A stretch of DNA of 64,000 nucleotides from Bacillus sp. P14.5 (lineage in GTDB: Bacteria > Bacillota > Bacilli > Bacillales > Bacillaceae_B). The stretch spans positions 124,001-188,000 of the forward strand of contig NZ_NIJF01000083.1 of the NCBI RefSeq assembly GCF_003316765.1, given 5' to 3'. Positions 1 through 10,387 of the stretch are shown in pieces (the first letter of the stretch is position 1; each line of letters starts with the position of its first letter). A model generated the notes under the pieces. It saw only the letters and a list, made by a program, of their open reading frames with translations, made no database searches and was not told where the DNA came from. A program made the position numbers and the translations under genes.

Positions 1-13
1 AATGATCACGGTA

Positions 14-217
14 CTATTTAGTTGTCGGATGTGGATTATCCACAACTTGAAGAACTTCTGATGAAGGGACCATTTCGCTTTTGCAAAGCGGACAGTGAGG
101 TGTTTCCTCACTTTTGAAGTTATCTCTCATCCAGCCTTTGCAGCCTTCAGATGAACATCTCCAAATCTTTGTATCTTCTGTTTTGATTTCTTCTTCATTT
201 CTTCTTCCAAATGCCAT
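14..217 (-). CDS. ydjO: Cold-inducible protein YdjO family, 67 aa
   Basis: Small cytoplasmic protein of unknown biochemical role, resembling the cold-inducible YdjO family of Bacillus. Four cysteines in two CxxC-like pairs (CSSEGC near residue 21 and CPLC near residue 42) suggest a zinc ribbon. ATG start with an AAAGGAGG SD. It lies just downstream of a cold-shock protein gene on the same strand, which fits cold induction. Family recognised from memory of the sequence; the zinc binding is inference. Confidence 0.8.
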   Translation of the reverse strand: MAFGRRNEEEIKTEDTKIWRCSSEGCKGWMRDNFKSEETPHCPLCKSEMVPSSEVLQVVDNPHPTTK

Positions 218-291
218 CGTGTCATTACCTCCTTTGATATTACAGAACCGATTTCCGGCTGATGAGAGGCCTGTTTTTAAACCGGTCTGAC

Positions 292-329
292 AAGAATAGC
301 TACCCTGTTACTGGTGGGTAGCTATTCTT
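292..329 (-). terminator. Hairpin between cold-shock gene and ydjO
   Basis: Perfect 14-bp stem (292-305 with 316-329) and a 10-nt loop directly after the cold-shock gene. There is no long U tract on the minus strand, so it may be a weak terminator or an mRNA-stabilising hairpin. Confidence 0.5.
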
Positions 330-349
330 TAAGCATCAACGCACTAAAA

Positions 350-550
350 TTATAATTTTACAACGTTAGCTGCTTGTGGTCCGCGGTTGCCTTCAACCAC
401 TTCGAACTCCACACGCTGACCTTCGTCAAGAGATTTGAAACCTTCACCAGTAATCGCACTGAAGTGTACGAATACGTCGTTTTCGCCTTCAACTTCGATG
501 AATCCGAAGCCCTTTTCTGCATTAAACCATTTTACTGTACCTTGTTTCAT
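350..550 (-). CDS. cspD: Cold-shock protein, 66 aa
   Basis: Single cold-shock domain that binds single-stranded RNA/DNA and acts as an RNA chaperone at low temperature. RNP1 (KGFGFIEV, residues 13-20) and RNP2 (VFVHF, 26-30) are intact, and the length matches the 65-67 aa family. The C-terminus NVVKL is closer to CspD than to CspB of B. subtilis, so the symbol is tentative. ATG start with GGAGG. A near-consensus promoter about 150 nt upstream gives a long 5' leader, typical of cold-shock mRNAs. Confidence 0.95.
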   Translation of the reverse strand: MKQGTVKWFNAEKGFGFIEVEGENDVFVHFSAITGEGFKSLDEGQRVEFEVVEGNRGPQAANVVKL

Positions 551-710
551 GAGTAGAATCCTCCAAGCAATAAAAAAATTTAATATGTTACTTTTTAAAT
601 GTAAAAATTCACATATTATAAAAAGTACCGGCGAAGAAAGGCGATCACTCTTTATAATATGTGAATGGCTTTCGATTTTGCGGTGTTCCGTTATTAATTC
701 TGATACACCT

Positions 711-738
711 ATTATAGTACATTAATTGATTTTGTCAA
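711..738 (-). promoter_or_regulatory. SigA-type promoter of the cold-shock gene with long 5' leader
   Basis: On the minus strand, TTGACA (733-738) and TATAAT (711-716) are separated by 16 nt. Transcription from about 704 would give a roughly 150-nt untranslated leader before the ATG at 550, as expected for cold-regulated csp messages. Confidence 0.75.
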
Positions 739-805
739 ATATGTAAATGGTAATGCTTTCCGTTTTAATTTGAGCAGGAGAGCCTGAGCCGGCCCCCCTA
801 TGACA

Positions 806-937
806 CTATTTCTTGCTTCTTTTCCTGGAGGAATCCGCTCTCACTCCGCCTGGCAGTTCACTTGTTGTAGTGCCTTGGCCCTCAACCTGCGAAGATCCCA
901 GACCCGCTTTGGATGGGTCCTGTTTTTTCTTTGCCAT
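806..937 (-). CDS. yuzL: YuzL family small protein, 43 aa
   Basis: Short Lys/Ser-rich ORF beginning MAKKKQDPSK and carrying the VEGQGTTTSE stretch that I associate with the YuzL-like family of Bacillus; function unknown. ATG at 937 is preceded by GGGGTGAT at good spacing. Too short for most gene callers. It sits between a nucleotidyltransferase-fold gene (upstream on the same strand) and the cold-shock promoter. Confidence 0.75.
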   Translation of the reverse strand: MAKKKQDPSKAGLGSSQVEGQGTTTSELPGGVRADSSRKRSKK

Positions 938-986
938 GATATCACCCCGTAAGTTAGTATGACTAAACCAACGGCATTCTATGTCT

Positions 987-1760
987 TTAATTTTCGATTT
1001 GGCTTTTCATCTTCCACCCATCAATAGAGAAGCCGCCCAATTTGGAAAGGACATATTTACTTAGCTTTTCATACATTTCCGTCATTTGACCTGCTTGAGA
1101 TATTTTCATCGCTTTTTGGAAAAGTTGAGAAAATTCCTCATCGGGAAATGGGTTCTTCAGGTATTTCTTAAGATACCTCTTATCATTTAAATAAGCACCT
1201 ACTTGATAGAAAGGAATCTCCTCTACTGAAAGGAACCGGCAGTATTGATCAAAAAGTATATTTAAGGAGTTTTGATAAACAAACATGATTTCTGCCTCTT
1301 CCTTTTCATGCATGTCTTGAAGGTTATCAAGGGTATCCCAAATAGAATACTTCATAAACTCCAATTCAATATCACCGATTTTATTAAAGGGTTTACCCAG
1401 CCATACACCTGCCTCTTCTTTCAGTCCTTCCACAGTTCCCTCTTTATCCCACAGGATTTCCCCTGTTGCAAACTGTACAGCTGCATGGGTTGTCCTGCTG
1501 TTATAATCCTCTTCAAAATACTTCCTTATTTGGACAGGGGGATTACAGAAATATTCAATCAAGTAACCCCCCACAATTTTGTTCCCCCTTTCCCTCCATT
1601 CCTTCCCTTCTCTAAGAATTAAATGGACATCGATATCTGAACGTGCTGAAGGGTTTCCTGTTACAAAGCTTCCGCAAACCAGTGCACCTGCAAGGTCTGA
1701 AGTATAGTGGAAATCATTCAAAAAAACCTCCAGTGCTTTCCTCCAATTTTGCATTTCCAT
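987..1760 (-). CDS. Nucleotidyltransferase-fold protein, 257 aa
   Basis: N-terminal Pol-beta superfamily nucleotidyltransferase signature: GSFVTGNPSARSDIDVHL, with the GS and the DxD pair that binds metal-NTP. The C-terminal half is helical without a recognised domain. Kanamycin-nucleotidyltransferase-like or a stand-alone MNT-type enzyme are both possible; the substrate cannot be told. The frame stays open to a TTG at 1820 without SD; the ATG at 1760 has AGGAAAG upstream and is preferred. Confidence 0.7.
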   Translation of the reverse strand: MEMQNWRKALEVFLNDFHYTSDLAGALVCGSFVTGNPSARSDIDVHLILREGKEWRERGNKIVGGYLIEYFCNPPVQIRKYFEEDYNSRTTHAAVQFATGEILWDKEGTVEGLKEEAGVWLGKPFNKIGDIELEFMKYSIWDTLDNLQDMHEKEEAEIMFVYQNSLNILFDQYCRFLSVEEIPFYQVGAYLNDKRYLKKYLKNPFPDEEFSQLFQKAMKISQAGQMTEMYEKLSKYVLSKLGGFSIDGWKMKSQIEN

Positions 1761-1854
1761 CACTGCTTTCTTTCCTGATTCCGTCAAAAATACGGTAATA
1801 ATTTCACAATTCGGGGACAAAATACTAAAAAATATAGGTTAAGGATGTTTGGGC

Positions 1855-3365
1855 ATGGTATTCAAATGGCGTGAAAAGAAAAAAGAGAAGAAGAAAAATC
1901 AATAGCCCACAGCCTAAACTTCGAAGGCTTGAAAGAAGAAATAAAAAACTCTTTGAAACAAAGTGCAGATCTCGCATTTCATGAAATTGAAAAAGAAGAA
2001 CACAGCCTATTGATCATCTATTTAGATAATATCATAAATTCAGACCAACTTCATCAACATATTATCAAACCATTAGAAAGAACCTCCGAAGAATTGGACC
2101 CAAAATCAATAGCAAATAATATCAATATCGGCAAAATTTCCATAACTAATAAACTCATTGATATTACAGAAGCTATTCTAAACGGAAACGTCTATATTTA
2201 TGGACAGGGTCAAGCTTGCGGAGTCCTTGCCGATATTGCAGAAAAAGCAAGCCGCTCTCTTGAAAAAGCAGAAACCGAATCACTAGTTTTCGGTCCTAAA
2301 GTCGCGTTCACAGAAGATTTATCAACCAACATGAATGTGATTCGGACGAATATCAATGACCCGAATCTATGTGTTGAAGAATTTATTCTAGGTTCCCGGG
2401 TAAAAACAAAAACCTATCTGATCTATATAAAGGATATTGCTGAGGAAGAAAACGTACACACTATTAAGCAAAGAATGAAGGACCTTGAAGTTGACAGTAT
2501 TATAGACAGCTCTGTTCTGGCTCAAATGATAGAAGATAATTCATTTACAGTTTTTCCTCAGCTCATAACCACTGAACTGCCTGACCGATTCAGTATATCT
2601 CTTTTACATGGAAAATTGGGGATCCTTGTAGATAGAAGCCCGCAGGCCATTATTGGCCCATCTACCTTTTTGAACTTCTTTGAATCAACGGAAGATTTAT
2701 ATATGAGATGGAATATGGGAACATTTTTGAGGATGCTGCGGTTTACTGCTATCATGCTGTCTGTTTTGTTGACACCTGCCTATGTGGCTGTACTGACCTA
2801 CCATTATGAAGTAATCCCCTCCTCCTTGCTGGTTTCGCTCGGAGAATCACGGTCGAAAGTCCCTTTTCCCCCAGTATTTGAGGCTCTACTACTGGAGTTC
2901 ATCATTGAACTGCTTCGGGAAGCAGGCGCCAGGCTTCCTACTAAGGTCGGCCAGACAATGGGTATCGTAGGAGGTATCGTTATCGGGCAGGCAGCGGTTG
3001 AGGCAGGTTTCACAAGCAATATTTTAATCATTATCATTGCCATCAGTGCTCTGGGTTCCTTTACCGCTCCCAGTTATGCTATCGGGACGGCTGTTCGGAT
3101 CATCCGTTTTCCCATCATTATTTTTGCAGGGCTTTACGGGGGGGTTGGAATCGTTTTTGCCTTTTCATTCCTGTTGATTCACCTTTTGAAGCTTACGACT
3201 TTGGGAAGGCCCTATCTATCACCCATCTACCCGCTTAACCTATCAGATCTAAGGTACAGTTTATTCAGGCTCCCTTTTCAGTATATGGGAAAAAGGCCGG
3301 AAGCTAATTCCCCTGTCGATTCAGAGAAAATGAGGGCAAAAAAGAAAACAGAAAAAAAGATGTAG
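1855..3365 (+). CDS. GerA-type spore germination receptor, A subunit (apparent frameshift near N-terminus)
   Basis: Inner-membrane germinant receptor A subunit (GerA/GerKA family, PF03323). A soluble N-terminal region (about 260 aa) is followed by several membrane segments, with the family's PFPPVFEA and GQTMGIVGG stretches. The body lies in the frame open from 1875 to 3365, whose only usual start is a TTG at 1929 with poor SD spacing. A better start, ATG 1855 with AAGGATG, opens a Lys-rich N-terminus in another frame that ends at 1905; one added base in the A-rich stretch 1876-1902 would join them. First gene of an A-B-C operon. Confidence 0.85.
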
Positions 3366-3492
3366 ACGAATGATCAAACAATGTAACGACACAGGATGGC
3401 CATATAAACTCATATACATTGTAATCGTTCAGATGATTGAAAGCAGTCAGCCTCCTGCAAAAAAATGATTAGAATGATAAAGGATTGTGTCC

Positions 3493-4605
3493 ATGAAAAT
3501 TAATGTTGATCCTCCCAAAAGCTTAATGTTCAATTCATTTTTCATTATGTTTGTGGTTCACTCGGCACAAACTGGTGTCGGTATCGCGGGTCTTCCGAGA
3601 ATCGTTTTTCTTGAAGCCGGTAACGATGCATGGATTTCCATCCTTATTGCCGGTATCATGCTCACAATTTCAACGGCAATCATTGTACTACTTTTAAAGA
3701 ATTATGAAAGTGCTGATCTTTATGGCATCCATAAGGATCTTTTCGGAAAGTGGATTGGCAGTTTTTTCAGCCTCATCTATATCGGATACATGGTAGTAAT
3801 CACTTACCTTGTTATCATGCATTATACCGAAATGGTACAGGCCTGGATTTTCCCTCAGATGCCTACTTGGCTGCTTTCTGCTCTATTGATCTTCCTTGGG
3901 GTATACGCTGTGTTGGGAGGAGTCAGAATCATAGTGGGATTAAGCTTTATGGCTTTTATCCTGACAGCCTGGCTTATTTTTGTCATCTATGCTCCCTTGA
4001 AATACATGGATTATACTCATTACTTCCCGATAATGGATCATAGTTGGAAAGAGCTTGGGATGGGAACCTATAAGACCGCATTCTCTGTTATTGGATTCGA
4101 ACTTCTCCTTCTTCTCTACCCTTATGTAAAAGACAAAAAAAAGGTCTTGAAATTTTCTTTATTTGGCATTGCCTACACCACCTTCATCTATTTTGTAGTC
4201 ACCTTTGTTTCCATAGGATTCTTCTCTGAAATGACATTAGAGAAGACGATCTGGCCTGTACTTTCGATGTTCAAAATTGTCCGCATCCCTAACCTTGAAC
4301 GGTTTGAATTTATCGCGGTATCCTACTGGATGCTGGTCATCCTTCCGAATATCTGCTTATACCTTTGGGCTGCGACCAGAGGTGTGAAAAGAGTATTCGG
4401 TTTTAAGCAAAAGAAAGCAATCTATCTATTTGCAGTACTTTTGTGGATCAGCACATTCTTTATTGACCAGAGAATTGAAATGAATACTTTCACGGATAAA
4501 GTTGCTACAGTGAGCTTTGGGCTCACTTTCATATATCCCTCATTGCTACTAGGATTAGTTCTGATAAAGAAGTTTTTCAAAAAGAAGAAGGGGGAATCTC
4601 TATGA
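3493..4605 (+). CDS. GerA-type spore germination permease, B subunit, 370 aa
   Basis: Endospore germination permease family (PF03845, amino-acid permease fold), with about ten hydrophobic segments; the subunit expected to bind the germinant in the inner spore membrane. ATG 3493 is chosen over GTG 3487 because AAAGG is 9 nt away. Its stop overlaps the C-subunit start by 4 nt (ATGA), supporting translational coupling. An intact run of eight A's at 4135-4142 shows that not every homopolymer here is broken. Confidence 0.93.
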   Translation: MKINVDPPKSLMFNSFFIMFVVHSAQTGVGIAGLPRIVFLEAGNDAWISILIAGIMLTISTAIIVLLLKNYESADLYGIHKDLFGKWIGSFFSLIYIGYMVVITYLVIMHYTEMVQAWIFPQMPTWLLSALLIFLGVYAVLGGVRIIVGLSFMAFILTAWLIFVIYAPLKYMDYTHYFPIMDHSWKELGMGTYKTAFSVIGFELLLLLYPYVKDKKKVLKFSLFGIAYTTFIYFVVTFVSIGFFSEMTLEKTIWPVLSMFKIVRIPNLERFEFIAVSYWMLVILPNICLYLWAATRGVKRVFGFKQKKAIYLFAVLLWISTFFIDQRIEMNTFTDKVATVSFGLTFIYPSLLLGLVLIKKFFKKKKGESL

Positions 4606-5768
4606 AAAAGCTTCCTTTGATATTTTCAATCCTATTGGCTTCGACTTTGCTGAGCAGTTGTGTAGAAACAAGATACCTGGAAAAACAGGGACTGATCACC
4701 GGAGTTGGGTACGACGTGTCAGAAAAAGAAAAGAAAATCAAGGGAACCATCGTGTTCTATCAGTTCAACCCATCCATGAAAAACTTATCTACTGTTATTT
4801 CATCAGATGCAGAAACAAGTAAAGGGATCAGGATGTCTGCCAACATGGAGACTGACCATAATTTGGTTTCGGGACAACTGCGGGTTGCTCTGTATGGTGA
4901 AGAGATTGCAAAAGCTGGCATTAACTCCCTTGTTGACTCTCTTTCGAGGGATGCTTCTATAGGAAATATGATATTTTTAGCCGTGGCCAGTCCAACTGCA
5001 AATGAAATCCTGTCATTCCAGCCAAAGAGCCAGCCCACCAATATGGGAACATACCTATATAATTTAATGCAGCTGAATATACAGAACGAAGTGATACCCA
5101 ATCCAACCCTCCAAGAATTTATGACTAGCTATGGTTCGGTTGGAAAAGACCCCATCCTCCCCTACCTTTCTATTGTTAAAGGAAAGGTTGGCATCACCGG
5201 CTTCGCACTGTTTTCTGATGATAAACAGGTGGGTGTGCTGGAACGGGAGAAAATCTTTTATGTTCGCTCATTACTTAACTCATTAAAAACTGGCACCACA
5301 GAAGTAGAGATACCCAGGGATAAGTTTGAAAAAGAGATAGAACAGGCGGAACCTCAGAGGAATCATAAAGATGAAGAGAACACAATGGAAGAAAATTTCC
5401 ATATAACAATGGATAATATTAAAAATGATTATAAAATTAATTTAGTTGATAAAAGTATACCTTCTTTCGATATTAAGCTGGAATTAGAGTCAAGGATCCT
5501 TGAAATGACTGTCCCTCTCAATTTATCAGAAGCCAAAGTTCTTAGAAAGCTGGAATCTGAATTGGAAAATTCGATGAAAGAGGAAGGAATGAAAGTAATT
5601 AGAGAATTGCAGGAGACAGGTTCTGACCCCATCGGATTCGGCACACACTACAGGGCTTCAAGCAGGGGGAAAGAAGTGACCAAGAAAATATGGGCAGAAA
5701 AATATCCTGAAGCAGAGTTCAATCTGAATATAGAGTTAAAAATCGTCCGGACAGGGATTATTGATTGA
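4602..5768 (+). CDS. Ger(x)C family germination lipoprotein, C subunit, 388 aa
   Basis: Starts with a lipoprotein signal peptide (MKKLPLIFSILLASTLL) and lipobox LSSC with the modified Cys near residue 20, then the Ger(x)C fold. It completes the A-B-C germinant receptor on the outer face of the inner spore membrane. Length (388 aa) is usual for the family. The Glu/Lys-rich stretch near residues 240-270 is a linker. No clear terminator follows. Confidence 0.93.
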   Translation: MKKLPLIFSILLASTLLSSCVETRYLEKQGLITGVGYDVSEKEKKIKGTIVFYQFNPSMKNLSTVISSDAETSKGIRMSANMETDHNLVSGQLRVALYGEEIAKAGINSLVDSLSRDASIGNMIFLAVASPTANEILSFQPKSQPTNMGTYLYNLMQLNIQNEVIPNPTLQEFMTSYGSVGKDPILPYLSIVKGKVGITGFALFSDDKQVGVLEREKIFYVRSLLNSLKTGTTEVEIPRDKFEKEIEQAEPQRNHKDEENTMEENFHITMDNIKNDYKINLVDKSIPSFDIKLELESRILEMTVPLNLSEAKVLRKLESELENSMKEEGMKVIRELQETGSDPIGFGTHYRASSRGKEVTKKIWAEKYPEAEFNLNIELKIVRTGIID

Positions 5769-6240
5769 CCCATCCATATGCAACGAGTCTCTTGGTATTC
5801 ATAGAGTAAACAACTTAGCGAAAACAGCTTCATTGGCGATGGATAAATTACTAGTAGTTTTAAAAGAAGAATGTACCACTATTCCTTCAGTCGATGATAT
5901 CTTTTGCATTAAGCCGGATCTGCTAATAAGGGAAAACTCTCCTTGGTAAATTACTAGAGATTTTCCCCACATCTACTTTCTGATCACTTCCTTGCTGCGG
6001 CAGCTTCGGCTTTCTAAAATGTACTTTAGTTCTCGCCATATGGATGTTTTCCCTATTTACTTTTAAGTGCCACGTTATTCTAATCGTAAATTATGGAATT
6101 TTGTCCCTGCACAGCTGCGGCAACTATTATGTTCTCTCGTCCAGGTAAACCGCCTAAATGACGTAAGATTTGAAACTCTTTCATTTGTATATATCAAACC
6201 TGTCAATTTTGCATTATAATGTCATCATTAGCAGAATTTT
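5769..6240. other. Intergenic region
   Basis: No supported gene. A 62-codon ORF (5761-5949) lacks an SD. Short matches to the MITE-like repeat ends (GCGAAAACAGC near 5817-5830; GCTAATAAGG near 5920) suggest a decayed copy. A TATAAT near 6211 may belong to the HD-GYP promoter. Confidence 0.4.
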
Positions 6241-6250
6241 GGAGGTTTGA

Positions 6251-7758
6251 ATGTCAATATATCACGTTTTTCAAAAAAAATGTTCTATAATTATATTTTG
6301 GGTTCGCTGATAGCCGTTCTCGGGGTCGGCTCCGTTTTCATCTTTCAGACTTTGGAACTTCCCGCTGGAGAATATCAATATATGATTTTCACAATATTCC
6401 TCTCACTCATTACCATGTTTTTAACTGAATACCTTGTCTACAGCAGGCATATCCGACCGATAAAAGCCATCTACAAGGATCAACAACATTCTTTAGAAGC
6501 CCTTGAACGAGCTTTCAACCACAGTTTGAACTTTCCTGTGCTGACGGTCAGAAGAATCATGCTTCCCCATTTCCTAGGGCTGGCTGTCCCTGCGACTGTC
6601 CTCACTTATCTATTCATTCATGCGGAACTTTTGAACTTGCCTTATATCTATATTGGCTATGCCTGGGCAGGAGCATTCCTCGTCGCTACAATGCATGCAC
6701 TCATTGAATTTTATTTAACATTTATAACCGCTGCTCCTCTTATTACAGATCTAGCGGATAAGGCGCAGAAATTATATAAAATTGATCTTTTTAAAGATAA
6801 ACCCTTTTACCTCAGTTTAAAAAGAAAGCTATTGGCAGGTTCCCTTTTCCTTGCCCTTTTCCCGGTATTGCTTTTCAGTCTTGCATCACAAATCCGCCTT
6901 TCAATCACATCGGTATCTCAATCAGATTATTGGAGCTGGGCTGGACTGCTGATTCTGATCATTGTGGTGCTCGCCCTCCTGGGGACCATCCTTCTTTTCA
7001 GTAACATCGAACGTCCTGTAAAAGAGCTGCAAACGGGATTCCAAAATATTGAACAAGGAAAGCTGAAACAATTGAAAAATCCATATTCAGATGAATTTTC
7101 CGACCTTGTCAATGGTTTTAACAACATGGTGGCCTCCATACAAGTGAAAGACAAGAAAAATGAGCAATTGATAGCCAGTTTCTTTGATGTCATAGCAGGG
7201 GCATTGGATGCCAGGGACCCTTACACTGCCGGACATTCCAAACGCGTCGCCCATTACTCCTCAGAAATTGCTGAAAGTGCCGGTTGGGCTCCAGACAAGA
7301 TCGAATTACTTAGAAAGTCCGCCCTTCTTCACGATATTGGAAAAATCGGTATACGTGATGATGTCCTGCTGAAGGAAGGAAGACTGTCAGAGGAAGAGTT
7401 CGCCCAGATTAAGCGGCACCCTGTAATAGGCGCCAAGATACTTGATGGAATTGATTTGACAGAGGAGCTTCTCCCCATCCTCCCCGGAATCAAGTATCAC
7501 CATGAAAGGATAGATGGAAAAGGGTACCCGGAAGGACTTTCCGCGAATCAAATACCGGAATTTGGAAGGTTGATTGCCGTTGCGGATGCTTATGATGCCA
7601 TGACATCTGACAGACCTTACAGGAGAGGAATGAGCCCATTGAAAGCTTTATCCATTCTTCAAGAAGGAAAAGGGACTCAATGGGATGCTGATTTTGTGGA
7701 GCATTTCATCTCAATACAGCAAACGCAAATAGCCAAAACGGCTTCTGCCAACAGGTAG
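6251..7758 (+). CDS. HD-GYP domain c-di-GMP phosphodiesterase, membrane-bound (apparent frameshift at an A8 run)
   Basis: Membrane signalling protein: N-terminal hydrophobic segments, a further segment and HAMP-like linker (about residues 230-300), then an HD-GYP domain with HDIGK (about 361) and HHERIDGKGYP (about 417), which hydrolyses cyclic di-GMP. The best start is ATG 6251, 5 nt after GGAGG, but this frame shifts at AAAAAAAA (6273-6280); the rest reads one frame back, continuing as MFYNY. A TTG at 6247 is in the body frame but only one base from the GGAGG. Needs one extra A, or -1 slippage, to make the full protein. Confidence 0.85.
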
Positions 7759-7819
7759 AAGCTTCTTCTTTGTTAAACAGGAAATAATAAAGTAGATTAT
7801 TGTGTAAGCCATTAAGTTT

Positions 7820-7950
7820 CAGCGCCCGAGGGTCTGTATCCACTTGAACGGACTCAGCCCCTTGACTCAAATGACCAGGAGAGAATAATAGGAAAGAACC
7901 TCTTTATTCTCCGGATCATTTGCCTTTCAGGGGCTGACCAGGGCGCTTCT
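7820..7950 (-). repeat. Stand-alone copy of the nested palindromic repeat
   Basis: Large imperfect hairpin: GCGCCC/GGGCGC outer stem and CAGCCCCT/AGGGGCTG inner stem, with a second hairpin between (GAGAATAA/TTATTCTC). Its reverse complement matches the inner part of the repeats at 12.3 kb and 57.1-57.2 kb. Here it stands alone between the HD-GYP and AI-2E genes. Confidence 0.7.
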
Positions 7951-8067
7951 GCTTTTGTTCTTTAGTTTAGAACACTATAATTACAAGTTTTAAAGGGAAG
8001 AATAAAGAGAATATATAGAGGAAGGGACTAGATAGAGTCCTTTCAGTATTTTTTAGGAGTGAAATGT

Positions 8068-9147
8068 ATGCCTGAGGGAAAATGGTTTCGCAGGGGCTAT
8101 GCCGTTGCACTGATATTATTAATCATCTATTTGGGTACTTTGGTGGACTTCATCTTTACCCCCATCACCGTTTTGATCACAGCTCTGTTCGGTCCAATTG
8201 TGCTGGGAGGTATCTTTTATTACCTATTGCGGCCGCTTGTCAATTTGCTGGCCAAAAAAATGCCAAGACCCTTAGCCATCATGCTCATCTATCTGGCTGT
8301 AATCGGTTTGTTTACTGGAGTGATTTTCTATGTCGGTCCTATATTTCAGAGACAAATCAACAGCCTGATTGAAAACACGCCGCAGCTTATTCAGAATTTC
8401 CGTGATGCCCTGCTGAATTTGCAGCAAAATGAATGGGTTTCCCGGTTCCAGAACGGAGAGCAGTTCTCTTTTGAAGAGATTACCAACCGTCTGACAGACT
8501 ACCTGGACGAAACGGCATCTACACTTGGCAGCAACCTGATGAATATCATCAGTACTGTGACCAATATTGTGGTTTTAATCATCCTGATTCCTTTCGTCCT
8601 TTATTATATGTTGAAAGATGGAAACAAGCTATCTGGAAGAATTTTAAAGCTCGTTCCCCATAAACATGAAACTGAAGGAAAGAAAGTACTTAGTGATATG
8701 GATGAAGCACTAAGCTCTTACATCCAAGGACAAGTAATTGTAAGTTTTTGTGTAGGTGTACTGGTTTACATCGGATACTTGATTATCGGCCTGGAATATT
8801 CACTGGTCATTGCCTTGTTGACAATGCTGACTAATGTCATTCCATTCATCGGTCCGTTTATCAGCTCTGTTCCGGCAGTCATTGTCGGCTTCCTTCAAGA
8901 ACCGATTATGGCCTTGTGGGTCATCATCGTTATCCTGGTTGTTCAGCAGATTGAAGGAAATCTAATATCTCCTCAAGTCATGGGCAGGAAACTCGATATA
9001 CATCCATTGACCATCATTCTTCTCTTAGTCGCAGCAGGAAAATTTGCAGGCTTCCTCGGTCTGCTTCTTGCGGTACCGACATACGCAATTTTGAAAGTTA
9101 TATTTACACATGTCTACCGGTTCATCAAGTTGAGAACAGATTTATAA
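8068..9147 (+). CDS. AI-2E family transporter (permease), 359 aa
   Basis: Polytopic membrane protein of the AI-2E transporter/UPF0118 family (PF01594), with hydrophobic segments at both ends and a soluble stretch near residues 90-165. The C-terminal signature QIEGNLISPQVMGRKLDIHP is clear. Members export diverse small molecules; the substrate here is unknown. ATG 8068 is preferred to GTG 8059 because AGGAG lies 8 nt upstream. A strong terminator follows. Confidence 0.9.
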   Translation: MPEGKWFRRGYAVALILLIIYLGTLVDFIFTPITVLITALFGPIVLGGIFYYLLRPLVNLLAKKMPRPLAIMLIYLAVIGLFTGVIFYVGPIFQRQINSLIENTPQLIQNFRDALLNLQQNEWVSRFQNGEQFSFEEITNRLTDYLDETASTLGSNLMNIISTVTNIVVLIILIPFVLYYMLKDGNKLSGRILKLVPHKHETEGKKVLSDMDEALSSYIQGQVIVSFCVGVLVYIGYLIIGLEYSLVIALLTMLTNVIPFIGPFISSVPAVIVGFLQEPIMALWVIIVILVVQQIEGNLISPQVMGRKLDIHPLTIILLLVAAGKFAGFLGLLLAVPTYAILKVIFTHVYRFIKLRTDL

Positions 9148-9169
9148 CACAAGGTTCCGAAACACTATG

Positions 9170-9215
9170 AAAAAAGCAGGAATGAGAGGTGTCCACTTCA
9201 TTCCTGCTTTTTTAA
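9170..9215 (+). terminator. Terminator after the AI-2E permease
   Basis: Ten-base-pair stem GCAGGAATGA (9176-9185) with TCATTCCTGC (9198-9207), followed by TTTTTT; flanking A's make it usable in both directions. Confidence 0.85.
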
Positions 9216-9307
9216 AGTATTGCTCCTGAAAGTTGAAAGTATCCTGCATATTACAGTGCCGGATATATAGAAAAGTACCAAGATTTAAAAATAATTCTCC
9301 TGTTATG

Positions 9308-9417
9308 AAAAAGCTGATTTCGCATATAGTGCTGCTTTCGGAAAAATTCCAAGAGTTGGATTCCCCTCTGCTAATAAGGTTTTCTCTCTAATCCGAGAAA
9401 GTTTACGAAAAGAGCCT
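9308..9417. repeat. MITE-like dispersed repeat, copy A
   Basis: Left end resembles GCTGATTTCGCATATAG...GCTGCTTTCGG and the right end is AAGTTTACGAAAAGAGCC; the ends are imperfect inverted repeats of each other. It lies 14 bp beyond the 3' end of the DUF1033 gene. Confidence 0.65.
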
Positions 9418-9431
9418 ATGAAAAAGAGAAA

Positions 9432-9770
9432 TCATCTTTCAAACACAACGGAAAACCTCTGTTTCTCTTCTTCTGTAAAATCTTTCACACTTTCACCCTC
9501 CATGAGGATCAGACCATGATATTGCTGCAAATCATCGTCACACGCTTCGCAAAAAACCTTTTCTCCCTCATTCCAGAAGGCCGCAGTATTCTTTTTATGC
9601 TTTGCGTGTTGATACTTCTGTCTATAATCCTCAACAAGGTTCATAAATTTCTCAAAGGCATCTTTTTCACTTGTATAGTGTATTTCCTCTTTAATATCCT
9701 TTTTCCAATCAGAAAAGAACCACCAAGGTTCCGCTTCCCCTGAAATCTTGACTATTTTCCATGATGTCAT
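9432..9770 (-). CDS. DUF1033 family protein, 112 aa
   Basis: Small soluble protein with the N-terminal WKIVKISGEAEPWWFF pattern and a C-terminal CEACDDDLQQYHG stretch, which I recognise as the DUF1033 type found in Bacillus and streptococci. Function unknown. ATG 9770 is preferred to an upstream in-frame GTG because GGAGGTG sits 5 nt before it. Confidence 0.65.
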   Translation of the reverse strand: MTSWKIVKISGEAEPWWFFSDWKKDIKEEIHYTSEKDAFEKFMNLVEDYRQKYQHAKHKKNTAAFWNEGEKVFCEACDDDLQQYHGLILMEGESVKDFTEEEKQRFSVVFER

Positions 9771-9928
9771 TGAAAACACCTCCGAATCCTACGGATAAAT
9801 TGTACAAAATTTTCGCCAGGATAGAAAATCATTTGCTTAAGTTTAACTATGAACAGAAGTAGATTCACCTTTTAGACAAGTTTTAGAAGGACAAGGCATA
9901 TAGTGATACTGATAAAGGAGGTTTTTCA

Positions 9929-10383
9929 ATGAAATTTTTTGTATTTAAAAAAGGGTCTCTTATTCTTTTTATTATGGGGTTTATAGCCCTCTCGCTGGGT
10001 GCATTCTGGATGTTGATGCCTAAGGAGTCTTATCCGACTGTAACGATGAGTGGAGATAACCCGAATGTACAAGTGATTGAAATGGTCACCGGAGAGTTCT
10101 CGTCTGAAACTGAGAGCGGAGAAAAGATTGAATCATACAGATGGGATCCGGGAACAATTGTAGTAGAAAAAGGCAAAGAAGTACAATTCCGTATCTATGG
10201 AGTAAACGGGAGGGCCCATCCGTTTTATATTGAGGGCACTGATGTAAGGGGAACTGTAAAAAAGGGGAAGAGTCGATTTTCAATGTGACATTTGATAAAA
10301 AAGGAACCTACAGGCTTGTTTGTGAAACGCATGAAAAGATTGAGAATGGAGGGCCGATGATCGGATATATTGTCGTCAAATAA
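9929..10383 (+). pseudogene. Membrane-anchored cupredoxin-like protein, frameshifted
   Basis: N-terminal membrane anchor (residues 11-30) and a cupredoxin domain. The first frame covers the anchor and the first copper His (GRAHPFYIEG) but stops at 10288; the -1 frame completes the domain with CETHEK and GGPMIGYIVVK, giving the Cys-His-Met set of a type-1 copper site, and stops at 10383. The frames meet at GTA-AAA-AAG-GGG (A6G4, 10258-10267). One added A restores VKKGEESIFNV. Either a pseudogene, an indel error, or -1 slippage. Confidence 0.75.
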
Positions 10384-10387
10384 AATG

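Noticed and set aside
5761..5949. 62-codon ORF after the germination operon
   Set aside because: TTG-type start without SD, overlaps the end of the C-subunit gene, and covers a likely decayed repeat.
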